Assembly: GCA_016717205.1 (NCBI GenBank)
Contig: JADKGC010000001.1
Coordinates: forward strand, 186,001-250,000
DNA: 64,000 nucleotides
Reading direction: 5' to 3'
From: Candidatus Flexifilum breve
Lineage (GTDB): Bacteria; Chloroflexota; Anaerolineae; Aggregatilineales; Phototrophicaceae
The first letter of the stretch is position 1; the number at the start of each line of letters is the position of its first letter. Below the pieces are notes generated by a model. It searched no databases. It was given only the letters and a program-made list of their open reading frames with translations, and was not told the origin of the DNA. The position numbers were made by a program, and so were the translations under genes. This document shows, piece by piece, positions 26,068 to 34,442 of this stretch.

Positions 26068-27660
26068 TCACCCGCCGAAGTGGGCGTTCCAGTACAGGAA
26101 GCTGAGATCCGGGTTGATCACCCAGTTTTGCAGTTCATTGCGGACGCCCGTCAGCGACGGCGGCGCGACGAGGAAGATCCACGGTTGCTGGTCCATGACG
26201 AACTGGCCGACAGCGGTCACCTTCTCATACCGCAGCGTCTGATCGAGTTCGGAGTCAGCGGCTTGCAGGAGCGCCGTCAGTTCGTCGTTCACAAACCACG
26301 TGCGGTTGCTGCCACCACGGCGATCCGGGTCGAAGAAGTAGGTCAGGATGCTCGGGTCCGAGTAGCCGTAACCGAGCAGGAACAGATCGTGCGTGCCCGT
26401 CGTCGTCAGGTCGATGAGCGCGCTGCGTTCCATCGTCTGAATTTCGACCGGGATGCCGACCGCGCGCCATTCGGCATCGATCACCTGCGCGATGCGCATG
26501 TATTCGTCCGAGCTGCTCACGGCCAGCGGTACCGACCACGCGGTGCCTTCCGGCGTTTCGCGCAGGCCATCACCGGTCACGTCGACATAGCCCAGTTCAT
26601 CGAGCATGGCGCTGGCGCGTTCGGGATCGTACTGAATGGCATTGGCATCCAGCTCGGGATTGTGGCCCCAAATCGACGGCGGCAGCGGCTGACCGACCGA
26701 AATGGCGAGGCCATCATAGGCCAGCGCGTTGACTTCGTCGCGGTCGGTCGCATACGCAAACGCGCGGCGCAGTTCGACATTGTCCCACGGCGCCTTCGAC
26801 GTGTTGAAACCGACATAGCGCAGTTCCTGCAGTTGGGCGACATCCAGCGTGATGTCCGGGTTGGCTTCAACGTCCGGCAGATTTTGCGTCGGCACGCCCG
26901 CAACCGTCACTTCGCCCGTTTCCAGCGCGGAGATGATCGTCTGGTCTTCGTCGAGGAACAGGATTTGCAGTTCGTCAGCCGGGACCGGGCCGGGGTTGTC
27001 ATAGAGTTCCGGCGGCGCATAGTTGAAGTCGGGGTTGCGTTCGAACAGCACGTAGTTGTTGGTGTTCAGTTCCTTGAGCATGAACGGGCCAGCCCCCACG
27101 GGCGCCGTGCCGAAGTTCTCCGGGCCAAGCGCTTCGTAGGCCGTCGGCGACACGATTTCCAAGCCCGAGAGCACGTAGAACAGCGGCGCGAACGAGCTCG
27201 CCAGCGTCAGCTTGAGCGTGTATTCGTCGACAACTTCGGTCGACAGCAGCAAACCAATCAGGTCTGCGCCCTGCGACGCCCCTGTATCCGGGTTGGCGTA
27301 TTTGTCGAGGTTGTACTTGATCGCTTCGGCGTTGACCGGTGTACCGTCGGTGAACATCGCGGTTTCGATCAGGTTAATGGTGAGCGACAGGCCGTCATCG
27401 CCAATTTCCCACGTATCCGCGAGGAAACCGACATAGTTCATGGTTTCGTCACGCGCAAACAGCGTGGAATAGAGGGCATAGTGCGGCCACGAGTGCCACG
27501 AGGTCACAAACGGATCCAGCGAGACGTTCGATGCGCCGTCCGCTACGACGATGCGCCCGCCCTGCGGCAGGTCTTGCGCCGTAGTGGCAAATACGCCCGA
27601 CAATAGGATGACCACTACCAAACTCAAAAGTACTCGGGTGGTGCTCTTGCGTAAAGTCAT
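26068..27660 (-). CDS. ABC transporter substrate-binding protein, family 5 (set A)
   Basis: A 530-residue exported binding protein. The N-terminal signal peptide is MTLRKSTTRVLLSLVVVILL with cleavage likely after FATTAQ; there is no lipobox cysteine. The SBP_bac_5 domain shows LADTWEIGDDGLSLTINL and NPDFNYAPPELYDN. It should capture peptides or oligosaccharides outside the cell membrane and hand them to the DppBC-like pair encoded next. I chose the ATG at 27660 because GAAAGG precedes it; the frame opens with a TTG eight codons earlier. Confidence 0.92.
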   Translation of the reverse strand: MTLRKSTTRVLLSLVVVILLSGVFATTAQDLPQGGRIVVADGASNVSLDPFVTSWHSWPHYALYSTLFARDETMNYVGFLADTWEIGDDGLSLTINLIETAMFTDGTPVNAEAIKYNLDKYANPDTGASQGADLIGLLLSTEVVDEYTLKLTLASSFAPLFYVLSGLEIVSPTAYEALGPENFGTAPVGAGPFMLKELNTNNYVLFERNPDFNYAPPELYDNPGPVPADELQILFLDEDQTIISALETGEVTVAGVPTQNLPDVEANPDITLDVAQLQELRYVGFNTSKAPWDNVELRRAFAYATDRDEVNALAYDGLAISVGQPLPPSIWGHNPELDANAIQYDPERASAMLDELGYVDVTGDGLRETPEGTAWSVPLAVSSSDEYMRIAQVIDAEWRAVGIPVEIQTMERSALIDLTTTGTHDLFLLGYGYSDPSILTYFFDPDRRGGSNRTWFVNDELTALLQAADSELDQTLRYEKVTAVGQFVMDQQPWIFLVAPPSLTGVRNELQNWVINPDLSFLYWNAHFGG

Positions 27661-27772
27661 TCTAGTTACCTTTCGTAAGCTCAAAGATGCTTGTCAGACG
27701 GTGCAAAACGGCCTGCGTTCTGATCCGTGCGCCTCCTTTCACTCTGGCCGCGCTGGAAACCAGCGCGGCAGC

Positions 27773-28702
27773 TCAACCGCGGTAGTGGTCGTAAGTGATC
27801 CGACCGATTTTGCCGAGCGCCGATTCGACCTCGAACAGGCGCTGATTCCGCGCTTCTGGTTGCTGGAAGTACTTCTCTTCATCCCAAACGGCGAAGGCGG
27901 TGATGGCGACATGGTTATCCGGCGCAACCGTGATCACGCCGCTGTCATTGCAGAAGGGGCCAATCGTCCCGGTTTTATGCGCAAAGGGCACACCCGACGG
28001 CAAAAAGCGCGGCAGTCGTTGGTTGTACTGCTGCGTGTGCATGATGCGAATCAGTTCGTCGCGCACAGCGCCCGGCACAATTTCACCTGTGTACAGCATG
28101 ACGTTCAGGCGCGTCATCGAATTGGCCGAACTGACATTGTTTTCGCCCGTGCGCAGAAAGGCGACGCCGTCGCGCAGAATATCATTGGCGTCCGACCATG
28201 CCCGAATCTCTTCGATGGGGCGCTCCGCCAGATCCGCGGGCCACAACGACTTGAGCAAATCCTTGCAATTGAGTTTGAAAAAAATATCGGTCAAACCGAG
28301 CGCGTGCATGGCATTTTCGACCACCTGCGCCCCGCCGACCAGATCCACGGTCATATCGGTCGCGGTGTTGTCGCTAATGATGATCATCAGCGTGATCAGG
28401 TCACGGCGCGTCGGCTGGAGCCCCGCGTCGAAGAACGGCAGAATGCCGCTGCCCGCGCTTTTATCTTCGGTGCGCAGCGGCACGCGCTCATCCAGATTAA
28501 AGCGCCCCTGCGCGATCTGCTGTCCCACCGTCGCCAGAATCGGGATCTTGAAGACACTCGCCATCGGGTACAGGCCGCTCCCGTCGATCTCGACCTGTTC
28601 GCCGGTTTCGATCTGCGTAATGGCAATCCCCGCCTCAATGCGACACTCGTCTAAAACGGCCTGCAGTTTTTGTTTGAGCGACACAGTTTCCCCCAACGGC
28701 AT
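27773..28702 (-). CDS. class A beta-lactamase-like serine hydrolase without general-base glutamate
   Basis: A 309-residue protein of the beta-lactamase2 fold with all three active-site elements: Ser49-x-x-Lys52 (SVFK), SDN at 110-112 and KTG at 243-245. The omega-loop glutamate motif (ExxLN) of true class A enzymes is not visible; that stretch is lengthened and different. Also, there is no signal peptide, so it cannot defend the periplasm. Hydrolysis of peptide or amide bonds in the cytoplasm, or a penicillin-binding-like acyl-enzyme, is more likely. An inverted pair of the shared operator motif lies 30-73 bases upstream of its start. Its start codon lacks a strong ribosome site. Confidence 0.85.
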   Translation of the reverse strand: MPLGETVSLKQKLQAVLDECRIEAGIAITQIETGEQVEIDGSGLYPMASVFKIPILATVGQQIAQGRFNLDERVPLRTEDKSAGSGILPFFDAGLQPTRRDLITLMIIISDNTATDMTVDLVGGAQVVENAMHALGLTDIFFKLNCKDLLKSLWPADLAERPIEEIRAWSDANDILRDGVAFLRTGENNVSSANSMTRLNVMLYTGEIVPGAVRDELIRIMHTQQYNQRLPRFLPSGVPFAHKTGTIGPFCNDSGVITVAPDNHVAITAFAVWDEEKYFQQPEARNQRLFEVESALGKIGRITYDHYRG

Positions 28703-28731
28703 TCAATACCAGTTATACACTTCAACACAGC

Positions 28732-28775
28732 GCACCGTTTCGTGCAAAGTAACCGGATTTTGCACAGATACTAGC
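28732..28775. promoter_or_regulatory. candidate operator 3, inverted pair
   Basis: 28732-28748 reads GCACCGTTTCGTGCAAA, 14 of 17 matching sites 1 and 2. Ten bases later 28759-28775 carries an inverted copy, TTTGCACAGATACTAGC, 12 of 17 matching the reverse complement. The arrangement repeats that at 20200 and lies directly upstream of the class A-like hydrolase. Confidence 0.6.
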
Positions 28776-28789
28776 ACATAATCAGCTTA

Positions 28790-28811
28790 ACCCGTGCTGG
28801 CGCGCACGGGT
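28790..28811. terminator. hairpin after serine hydrolase 3
   Basis: ACCCGTGC and GCACGGGT pair over eight bases around a six-base loop, 11 bases beyond the stop of the minus-strand gene. There is no clear T run, so termination is only probable. Confidence 0.4.
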
Positions 28812-28821
28812 CATTTCTGTT

Positions 28822-30561
28822 TTACGCCGACTCGGCAACGCGCTTCTTGCCGCTGAACGTACCGTTCGGCTGGCTGATCTTCACGTCGGTGACGACGCCA
28901 TCGGCGATCACAAATTCGAGGCTGAAACCGGGCAGTCCTTTGAGGTTGAACGTCGTGCCCTGATACGGTTCCAGCACGACATCGCCCTGCCCCGGCACCG
29001 ACGCCAGCAGTATATCTTCCCCGCGCAGACTGACGCTGATCGTCATGCCCATCACTTCGTATTCGCCGACAAACTGCTCTAGGAACGTCTTATTCTTGAG
29101 GCTGGCATCAGCCATGCGGCTGAACATGGCTGGCGCGACCTGCGGTTCGATCTGCACCGATAGCTTGTCCACATTCCCCTTCAAATCGAGATGGAACTGG
29201 AACTTGAACGTGGCGTCGACGCCTTCTGGCCCGCCTTCGAAGATGTCGTAGTGGTAGTGCGTGAGCGGCATCTTGAGGCGGTTGTAGGTCGCGCTCAGTT
29301 GGCCCTCAGCCTCGGTGATGTTCACCACACCGTAGCCGGGGTGTTGAAAGTCGCCTGCGTAATCGACCAGCGAATGTGAGGGCTGCGTGTCCGGCTTGCG
29401 GTCGCTGGCACTCTGATCTTTAGCCTTGGCGGCCTCACCCTTCATCTTGTCGACGAAGCTCTTCAGCTTGCCGTGCCAGTCGTTCTTTTCCAAGCCCAGC
29501 ACATGCTCGTAGATGTAGAAGCTGGTCGCCATCGTCAGGAAATTGGTGTTCAGGTTGGTCAGCGTGACCACGCCGACATTGCGCCCCGGCATGAACGACA
29601 CGAGCGCCGAGAAGCCATCAATGTTGCCGCCGTGCTGGAGCATGGTCTCGCCGTGGAAGGTGTGGATGAACCAGCCCAACCCATAACTGACCAGATCGCT
29701 GCCGTACATCTCATTCCACAACGGATCCGTGATCACCATCTGCGGCGTGTGCATCTGACGCATGCTGCTCTCAGACATGACCTGCTTGTCGCCGAGCTTG
29801 CCCTTGCCCAAATGCAGTTTGACCCACTGCGCCATTTCGCGCGCGCTGGCATTGATCGAACCCGCCGGGCCAATCGTGGTGATGTCGCGGAAATCAATTC
29901 CACGCAGTTCGTTTTCCCGTTCCGCATGTGGCCGCGCGAAGTCAGCGGCTTGCTGCGACTCAGTGACCGAGAACTGTGCCGTCTGCATGCCGAGCGGTTC
30001 AAACAGCCGCGTCCGCACAACCTCTTCCCATGGCGTCCCGTTGGCCTTGCCCGCCAGATAGCCCGCCGTCAGATACATCAGGTTCTGGTATTGCCAGACG
30101 GCGCGGAAATCGTGGGTCGGTTCGAGATACTGCAGGCGTTCGAGCAGTTGATCGCGGGTGGCCGTCGAGTTGTACCACATCAGGTCATGGCGCGGCAGGC
30201 CGGAACGATGGCACAGCAGATCACGCGGCGTCATCCGCGCCGAGGCGAAATCATCTTTGAGTTTGAAGCTGGGCAGGTACTCGCGCACGGGCTTATCCCA
30301 TTCGAGCTTGCCTTCGTCGACCAGCGCGGCGACTGACGCGGCGGTGAACGCCTTGCTCGATGAACCAATCGCGAAGATCGTATCGGCGGTCACGGGCTGG
30401 CCGGTTTCAATATCGCGCACGCCGTAGCCCGCCGCATGAATGACCTCGCCATCTTTGACGACCGCGATCCCCATGCCCGGGACTTTCCATTCGGCCATCT
30501 TACCCGGGAGCCAGCCTGCCAGCGCCTCAGCCAGTGTGCTCTGCGCATCCTGATGATCCAT
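28822..30561 (-). CDS. serine hydrolase, beta-lactamase family (class C fold) 3
   Basis: A 579-residue hydrolase with Ser67 and Lys70 in AIGSSSKAF and Tyr158 in WQYQN. A DUF3471-like domain starts near residue 395, and a further C-terminal beta domain runs to the end (about 485-579), explaining the extra 90 residues over its paralogue at 22586. No signal peptide is seen. It starts 35 bases downstream of the DppC-like permease stop in the same direction, so it may be co-transcribed with the set B permeases. Confidence 0.9.
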   Translation of the reverse strand: MDHQDAQSTLAEALAGWLPGKMAEWKVPGMGIAVVKDGEVIHAAGYGVRDIETGQPVTADTIFAIGSSSKAFTAASVAALVDEGKLEWDKPVREYLPSFKLKDDFASARMTPRDLLCHRSGLPRHDLMWYNSTATRDQLLERLQYLEPTHDFRAVWQYQNLMYLTAGYLAGKANGTPWEEVVRTRLFEPLGMQTAQFSVTESQQAADFARPHAERENELRGIDFRDITTIGPAGSINASAREMAQWVKLHLGKGKLGDKQVMSESSMRQMHTPQMVITDPLWNEMYGSDLVSYGLGWFIHTFHGETMLQHGGNIDGFSALVSFMPGRNVGVVTLTNLNTNFLTMATSFYIYEHVLGLEKNDWHGKLKSFVDKMKGEAAKAKDQSASDRKPDTQPSHSLVDYAGDFQHPGYGVVNITEAEGQLSATYNRLKMPLTHYHYDIFEGGPEGVDATFKFQFHLDLKGNVDKLSVQIEPQVAPAMFSRMADASLKNKTFLEQFVGEYEVMGMTISVSLRGEDILLASVPGQGDVVLEPYQGTTFNLKGLPGFSLEFVIADGVVTDVKISQPNGTFSGKKRVAESA

Positions 30562-30596
30562 AAAATAAATCTCCTATCTCAATGCACTGCGAAGTT

Positions 30597-31502
30597 CTAC
30601 TGCCGACGCGGATCAAGCGCGTCGCGCAAACCATCCCCAACCAGATAAAAACAGAGCACGGTCACCGCAATCATGATGCCCGGCCACACGATGAGGTATG
30701 TACCTCGGTAAAAATTGGCGCGCGCATCCGTCAGCATGTTGCCCCACGTCGGCGTCGGTGGCTGCACGCCCAAGCCCAAAAAGCTCAACCCGGACTCGAC
30801 TAGGATCAGCGAACCGGCGTTGATGGTGAGGGCGACGATCACAATCGGGAACAGATTCGGCAGCAGGTGCGTTAGCATGATGCGCCAGTTGGGCGCGCCC
30901 AGCGCCCGCGCTGCGAGCACATAATCACGCTCCCGCAGCGATAGCACTTCACCGCGCACGAGGCGCGCCGTCGCGCTCCACCCGAGAAAGGCCACGAGCA
31001 CGACCAGCGTCTCCGGACTTGGCGACCAGATCGTCGTGACGACGATCAGCAAAAAGAAGACCGGGATCGATTCCAGGGTGCTGATAATCCAGCGCAGCAG
31101 CGCATCGACCGCGCCGCCGTAATAGCCCGCGATCAACCCCGAGAGCACGCCGATGCCAATGGTCAGCAGACTGCCGACACTGGCAATCGCCAGCGAGATC
31201 CGCCCGCCGTACAGCAGACGCACGAGTTGATCGCGTCCGACGTTGTCCGTGCCGAGCGGATGCGCCGGATTCGGCGGCAGGTAGCGGTCGGTGACCGCCG
31301 TGCGATTCGGATTGATATTCAGCGCCTGTTCGATGATCGGCGGGCCAAACACACACAGCAGCACGAGGCTGAGCACGCCGAACAGCGCGAACAGCGTCAG
31401 ATAATCGCGCAGCAAACGGCGCACGGCCCGCTGCCAGAAGAGATTGCGAATGGGACGCTTGTTTCCTTGATAGGGCTGCGAGATCGACGTGATATTAGCC
31501 AT
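30597..31502 (-). CDS. dipeptide/oligopeptide ABC transporter permease, DppC-like (set B)
   Basis: A 301-residue permease. The motif AHPLGTDNVGRDQLVRLLYGG identifies DppC; the EAA loop is ALGAPNWRIMLTHLLPN. It starts at the ATG at 31502 that overlaps the DppB stop (ATGA), although the open frame continues far upstream antiparallel to DppB coding. It pairs with that DppB for import. No ATPase is encoded in this set. Confidence 0.92.
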   Translation of the reverse strand: MANITSISQPYQGNKRPIRNLFWQRAVRRLLRDYLTLFALFGVLSLVLLCVFGPPIIEQALNINPNRTAVTDRYLPPNPAHPLGTDNVGRDQLVRLLYGGRISLAIASVGSLLTIGIGVLSGLIAGYYGGAVDALLRWIISTLESIPVFFLLIVVTTIWSPSPETLVVLVAFLGWSATARLVRGEVLSLRERDYVLAARALGAPNWRIMLTHLLPNLFPIVIVALTINAGSLILVESGLSFLGLGVQPPTPTWGNMLTDARANFYRGTYLIVWPGIMIAVTVLCFYLVGDGLRDALDPRRQ

Positions 31503-32527
31503 CAGTTCAACCGGACTCTCGGATCGAGCAAACCATATAGAATGTCGGAGATGAGCAGCCCGATGATGTACAGCACCGCGCCGACCAAGACAAAGCCCAT
31601 CACCAGCGGGTAGTCGCGGGCAAGTGCCGCCTGAATCGACAAGCGCCCCATCCCCGGCCAACTGAACAGCGTTTCGATGATGACCGCGCCGCTCAACATG
31701 CCGCTGAACGACGGCCCGATGAAGGTGGCGACGGGCATCAGCGCGTTGCGGATGACATGCCGTCCCCACACCGTCTGATTGCGCAGCCCCTTGGCCTGCG
31801 CGGTGCGCACGTAGTCCTGCCCCATCACTTCGAGGGCGCTGGCGCGGACGTAACGAATGAGCGAGGCAATCCCGCCGAAGGACAGCACCACAATCGGCAG
31901 CACCATATACGGCAGCATTTCCACCAGCGACACTTCGCCTGAACTGGTGACATCGCGCATGCCGGTGAGCGGCAGCCAGCCCAACTGCACGCTGAAGATG
32001 ATGATCAGGATGAGCGCCAGCCAGAAGCTCGGCACGACCGTGCCCAACACCGAGAGCAGCCGCGCGATCTGGTCGAACCAACCATTGTGATTGACCGCTG
32101 ACAGCAGCCCAATCACGGTGCCCAATCCGTACACAATCAGAAACGACGGCAGGGTGATGCGCAGCGTAGCCGGGACTCGTTCGAGGATCAGGTCGAGCAC
32201 GGGGCGCTTGTAGGTCAGCGACTCGCCGAGATCGCCGCGCAGCAGCCCGCGGCGCGCGCCTTGCACATCCGGCGTACCATCAGCATCCACATCGATCTGC
32301 GTGAAGTCGTTGCCGATCAGCCAGTAAAGGTATTGATTGAGGGGAGACTGGTCGAGTCCCAGTAGACGGCGCTGCTGTTCCAGACCTTCGGGCGTCGCGC
32401 GCGGGTTAAAGGCGAGCATCGACACAGGATCGCCCGGTGCTGCCAGTACGAGCAGGTAGGAAATGACGGTAATTCCGAATAGGGTGGGAATGGCGACGAG
32501 TAAGCGCCGAATCACCAACAAATACAT
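31502..32527 (-). CDS. dipeptide/oligopeptide ABC transporter permease, DppB-like (set B)
   Basis: A 341-residue permease, longer than usual because of an insertion near residues 70-115 (includes DVDADGTPDVQGARRG) in the external region. The start MYLLVIRRLLVAIPTLFG and end ILYGLLDPRVRLN are family hallmarks. A further 39 codons are open upstream but overlap the promoter and operator, so I place the start at 32527. It is divergent from the set B binding protein. Confidence 0.92.
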   Translation of the reverse strand: MYLLVIRRLLVAIPTLFGITVISYLLVLAAPGDPVSMLAFNPRATPEGLEQQRRLLGLDQSPLNQYLYWLIGNDFTQIDVDADGTPDVQGARRGLLRGDLGESLTYKRPVLDLILERVPATLRITLPSFLIVYGLGTVIGLLSAVNHNGWFDQIARLLSVLGTVVPSFWLALILIIIFSVQLGWLPLTGMRDVTSSGEVSLVEMLPYMVLPIVVLSFGGIASLIRYVRASALEVMGQDYVRTAQAKGLRNQTVWGRHVIRNALMPVATFIGPSFSGMLSGAVIIETLFSWPGMGRLSIQAALARDYPLVMGFVLVGAVLYIIGLLISDILYGLLDPRVRLN

Positions 32528-32563
32528 AAGTTTACCCGGACGAACAGTTGAAGCAGTGAAATG

Positions 32564-32592
32564 AACATAGCATAGACATGACGATTGTGCAA
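32564..32592 (-). promoter_or_regulatory. candidate promoter of set B permeases
   Basis: On the minus strand TTGCAC (32587-32592) and TATGTT (32564-32569) are 17 bases apart. The -35 overlaps operator 4. Confidence 0.55.
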
Positions 32593-32605
32593 TAATTTGT
32601 GCAGG
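32589..32605 (+). promoter_or_regulatory. candidate operator 4
   Basis: Reads GCAATAATTTGTGCAGG, 13 of 17 matching the sites at 13960 and 20200. It is between the divergent set B permease and binding-protein genes. TTGTGC inside it with TAACTT 18 bases later could be the -35 and -10 of the binding-protein promoter. Confidence 0.55.
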
Positions 32606-32698
32606 ACATGTGTGGCATGGTAACTTAAACTTCTGTAGCCTCATTATTCCTGCTGTCGTCTAGCACGCCTTTTTTTGCCCTAGGGGGAGAAAAGACCA

Positions 32699-34342
32699 AT
32701 GAAACGCTTACAGGTTCTACTCGTGGTACTGATGCTGGCGCTGGCGCTGAGCAGCAGTGTCTTCGCCCAAAGCGATGCGAACACCGTCGTTTTCGCCATC
32801 AACGCGGATACGCAGGGCTACAACGCCTTTGCGCAGACCTCCGTGACCAACTTCGTCACCTCGTTCATGTGGCCGACCCTCATCACAACCGACCCGCAGA
32901 CCGGGGAACTGCTCCCGAATCTGGCGAGTTGGACCGTGTCGGATGATGGCCTGACCTACACGTTCAACATCGAACCCGACGCGCTCTGGAGCGATGGTCT
33001 GCCGATCACCGCGAATGACGTCAAGTTCACGCTCGAAGCCTCGCAGTCACCGGTAGTCGGCAGCTTCATGGCCGGGCAGTACAACTGGACCTCGATCAAT
33101 GTCATTGATGACAAGACGCTGGAAATCGTGCTGCCCGCCGTCGACTGCACATTCCTCGGCAACCTCGGCTGGGGCATCATGCCCGCGCACAAGTTCGCCG
33201 CGGACTTCAGCGACTTCAACACCGCGGCCATCAACACCGCGCCGGATATCGCCGGTGGCCCGTATATCTTCGACGAGCATGCCCCGGACGAGTTCATCCG
33301 CATGCGCGCGAACCCCAACTACTGGAAGGGTCAGCCGCAGATCGAAAATATCGTCTTCCAGATCATCCCCGATACCGAAGTGGCGTTCCAGTCCCTCATG
33401 GGCGGGGGAGTCGATCTCAGCGCCATCACTGCCGATCAGGATCCGGCGGCTGCGGCCAATCCCGATCTGACGATCAACCGTTTCGCGCTCAACACAGTCG
33501 CCTTCACCACCTTCAACCTCGCCGATCCGACCAATCCGCAGCCCGCCTACGATGCCGATGGCAACCCGGTCGACCAAGGTGCCCACCCAATTTTCGGCGA
33601 CGTGGCCGTCCGGCAGGCGTACGCGATGGGCTATGATCACGATGCCCTGCTGGCGCTCGCCGGCGAAGGTGCCGTGCGCTCGGTTGGCCCGGTGCCGCCG
33701 GTGATTAGCTGGGCGTACGCAGCGGACCTCGCCCCCATCGCCTATGATCCCGAAGGCGCGGCAGCGCTGCTCGAAGCCGCCGGTTGGGTGGACAGCGACG
33801 GCGACGGCGTGCGTGAAAAAGACGGCGTGCCGCTGGAATTCCAGCTCGACTACCCCGCAGGCGATAGCCTGCTCGACGGTACAGCGCTGATCATTCAGGA
33901 TCAGCTCGGGCAGATCGGCTTCCGCGTGAATCTCAACGGCGCGGAATGGCAGTCGCTGGTCGGCGCGCGCTTGCTGGCGCAGACGTACGATGCCTTCTAC
34001 CTCAGCATCTCGGGCGGCATCCCGGAACCGGATTTCATCGCCAATATGATGTTGAACAGCGCGCAGGATATCCCCCTCGCGGGCTTGAATATCGCCTCGT
34101 ACAACAACCCGCAGATGGATGAACTGCTGGCTTCTGGTCGGGCCGTGCCCGGCTGCGCCGCGGCTGACCGCGCGCCGATCTACCAGCAGGTGCAGGCCAT
34201 CGCACTTGAAGACATGCCGTACGATTACACCATCTCGACGGCCGCGCGCTTTGTGTATAACAATCGCATCCAGAACATCACCCCCGGTCCGTGGGACCCA
34301 TATGGTGCTTCGCGCATTGAACAGTGGACGCTCGCCCAGTAG
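32699..34342 (+). CDS. ABC transporter substrate-binding protein, family 5 (set B)
   Basis: A 547-residue exported binding protein with signal peptide MKRLQVLLVVLMLALALSSS, cleavage probably after SVFAQ. The SBP_bac_5 fold shows LASWTVSDDGLTYTFNIEPD and RANPNYWKGQPQIENI, the standard signature. GGGGGAGA lies before the ATG. It should deliver ligand to the divergently encoded permeases of set B. A hairpin follows the gene. Homology alone does not tell whether peptides or oligosaccharides are carried. Confidence 0.93.
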   Translation: MKRLQVLLVVLMLALALSSSVFAQSDANTVVFAINADTQGYNAFAQTSVTNFVTSFMWPTLITTDPQTGELLPNLASWTVSDDGLTYTFNIEPDALWSDGLPITANDVKFTLEASQSPVVGSFMAGQYNWTSINVIDDKTLEIVLPAVDCTFLGNLGWGIMPAHKFAADFSDFNTAAINTAPDIAGGPYIFDEHAPDEFIRMRANPNYWKGQPQIENIVFQIIPDTEVAFQSLMGGGVDLSAITADQDPAAAANPDLTINRFALNTVAFTTFNLADPTNPQPAYDADGNPVDQGAHPIFGDVAVRQAYAMGYDHDALLALAGEGAVRSVGPVPPVISWAYAADLAPIAYDPEGAAALLEAAGWVDSDGDGVREKDGVPLEFQLDYPAGDSLLDGTALIIQDQLGQIGFRVNLNGAEWQSLVGARLLAQTYDAFYLSISGGIPEPDFIANMMLNSAQDIPLAGLNIASYNNPQMDELLASGRAVPGCAAADRAPIYQQVQAIALEDMPYDYTISTAARFVYNNRIQNITPGPWDPYGASRIEQWTLAQ

Positions 34343-34362
34343 CGATCCTCCAGCAGTAACCC

Positions 34363-34392
34363 GCTCCGCTCCCGCCTCGGTGGGAGCGGAGC
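34363..34392 (+). terminator. terminator-like hairpin after set B binding protein
   Basis: GCTCCGCTCCC and GGGAGCGGAGC pair perfectly over 11 bases with an eight-base loop, 20 bases after the stop. No T run follows. Confidence 0.55.
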
Positions 34393-34442
34393 CAACGTCT
34401 TCATTGAACGTTTGACAACCACACACCTGACTGGAGCTGTCC

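Noticed and set aside
26080..27606. Long open frame on the plus strand opposite the set A binding protein
   Set aside because: It is antisense to a clear SBP_bac_5 gene, is arginine-rich with no domain, and arises from GC-rich codon bias. Similar antisense frames at 33047-34540, 16443-17771, 1437-2696, 21092-22315 and 9204-10238 were left out for the same reason.
31503..32081. N-terminal extension of the set B DppC permease
   Set aside because: The frame is open but lies inside DppB coding sequence, and the translated text is alanine/arginine-rich without membrane helices. The coupled ATG at 31502 is the proper start.
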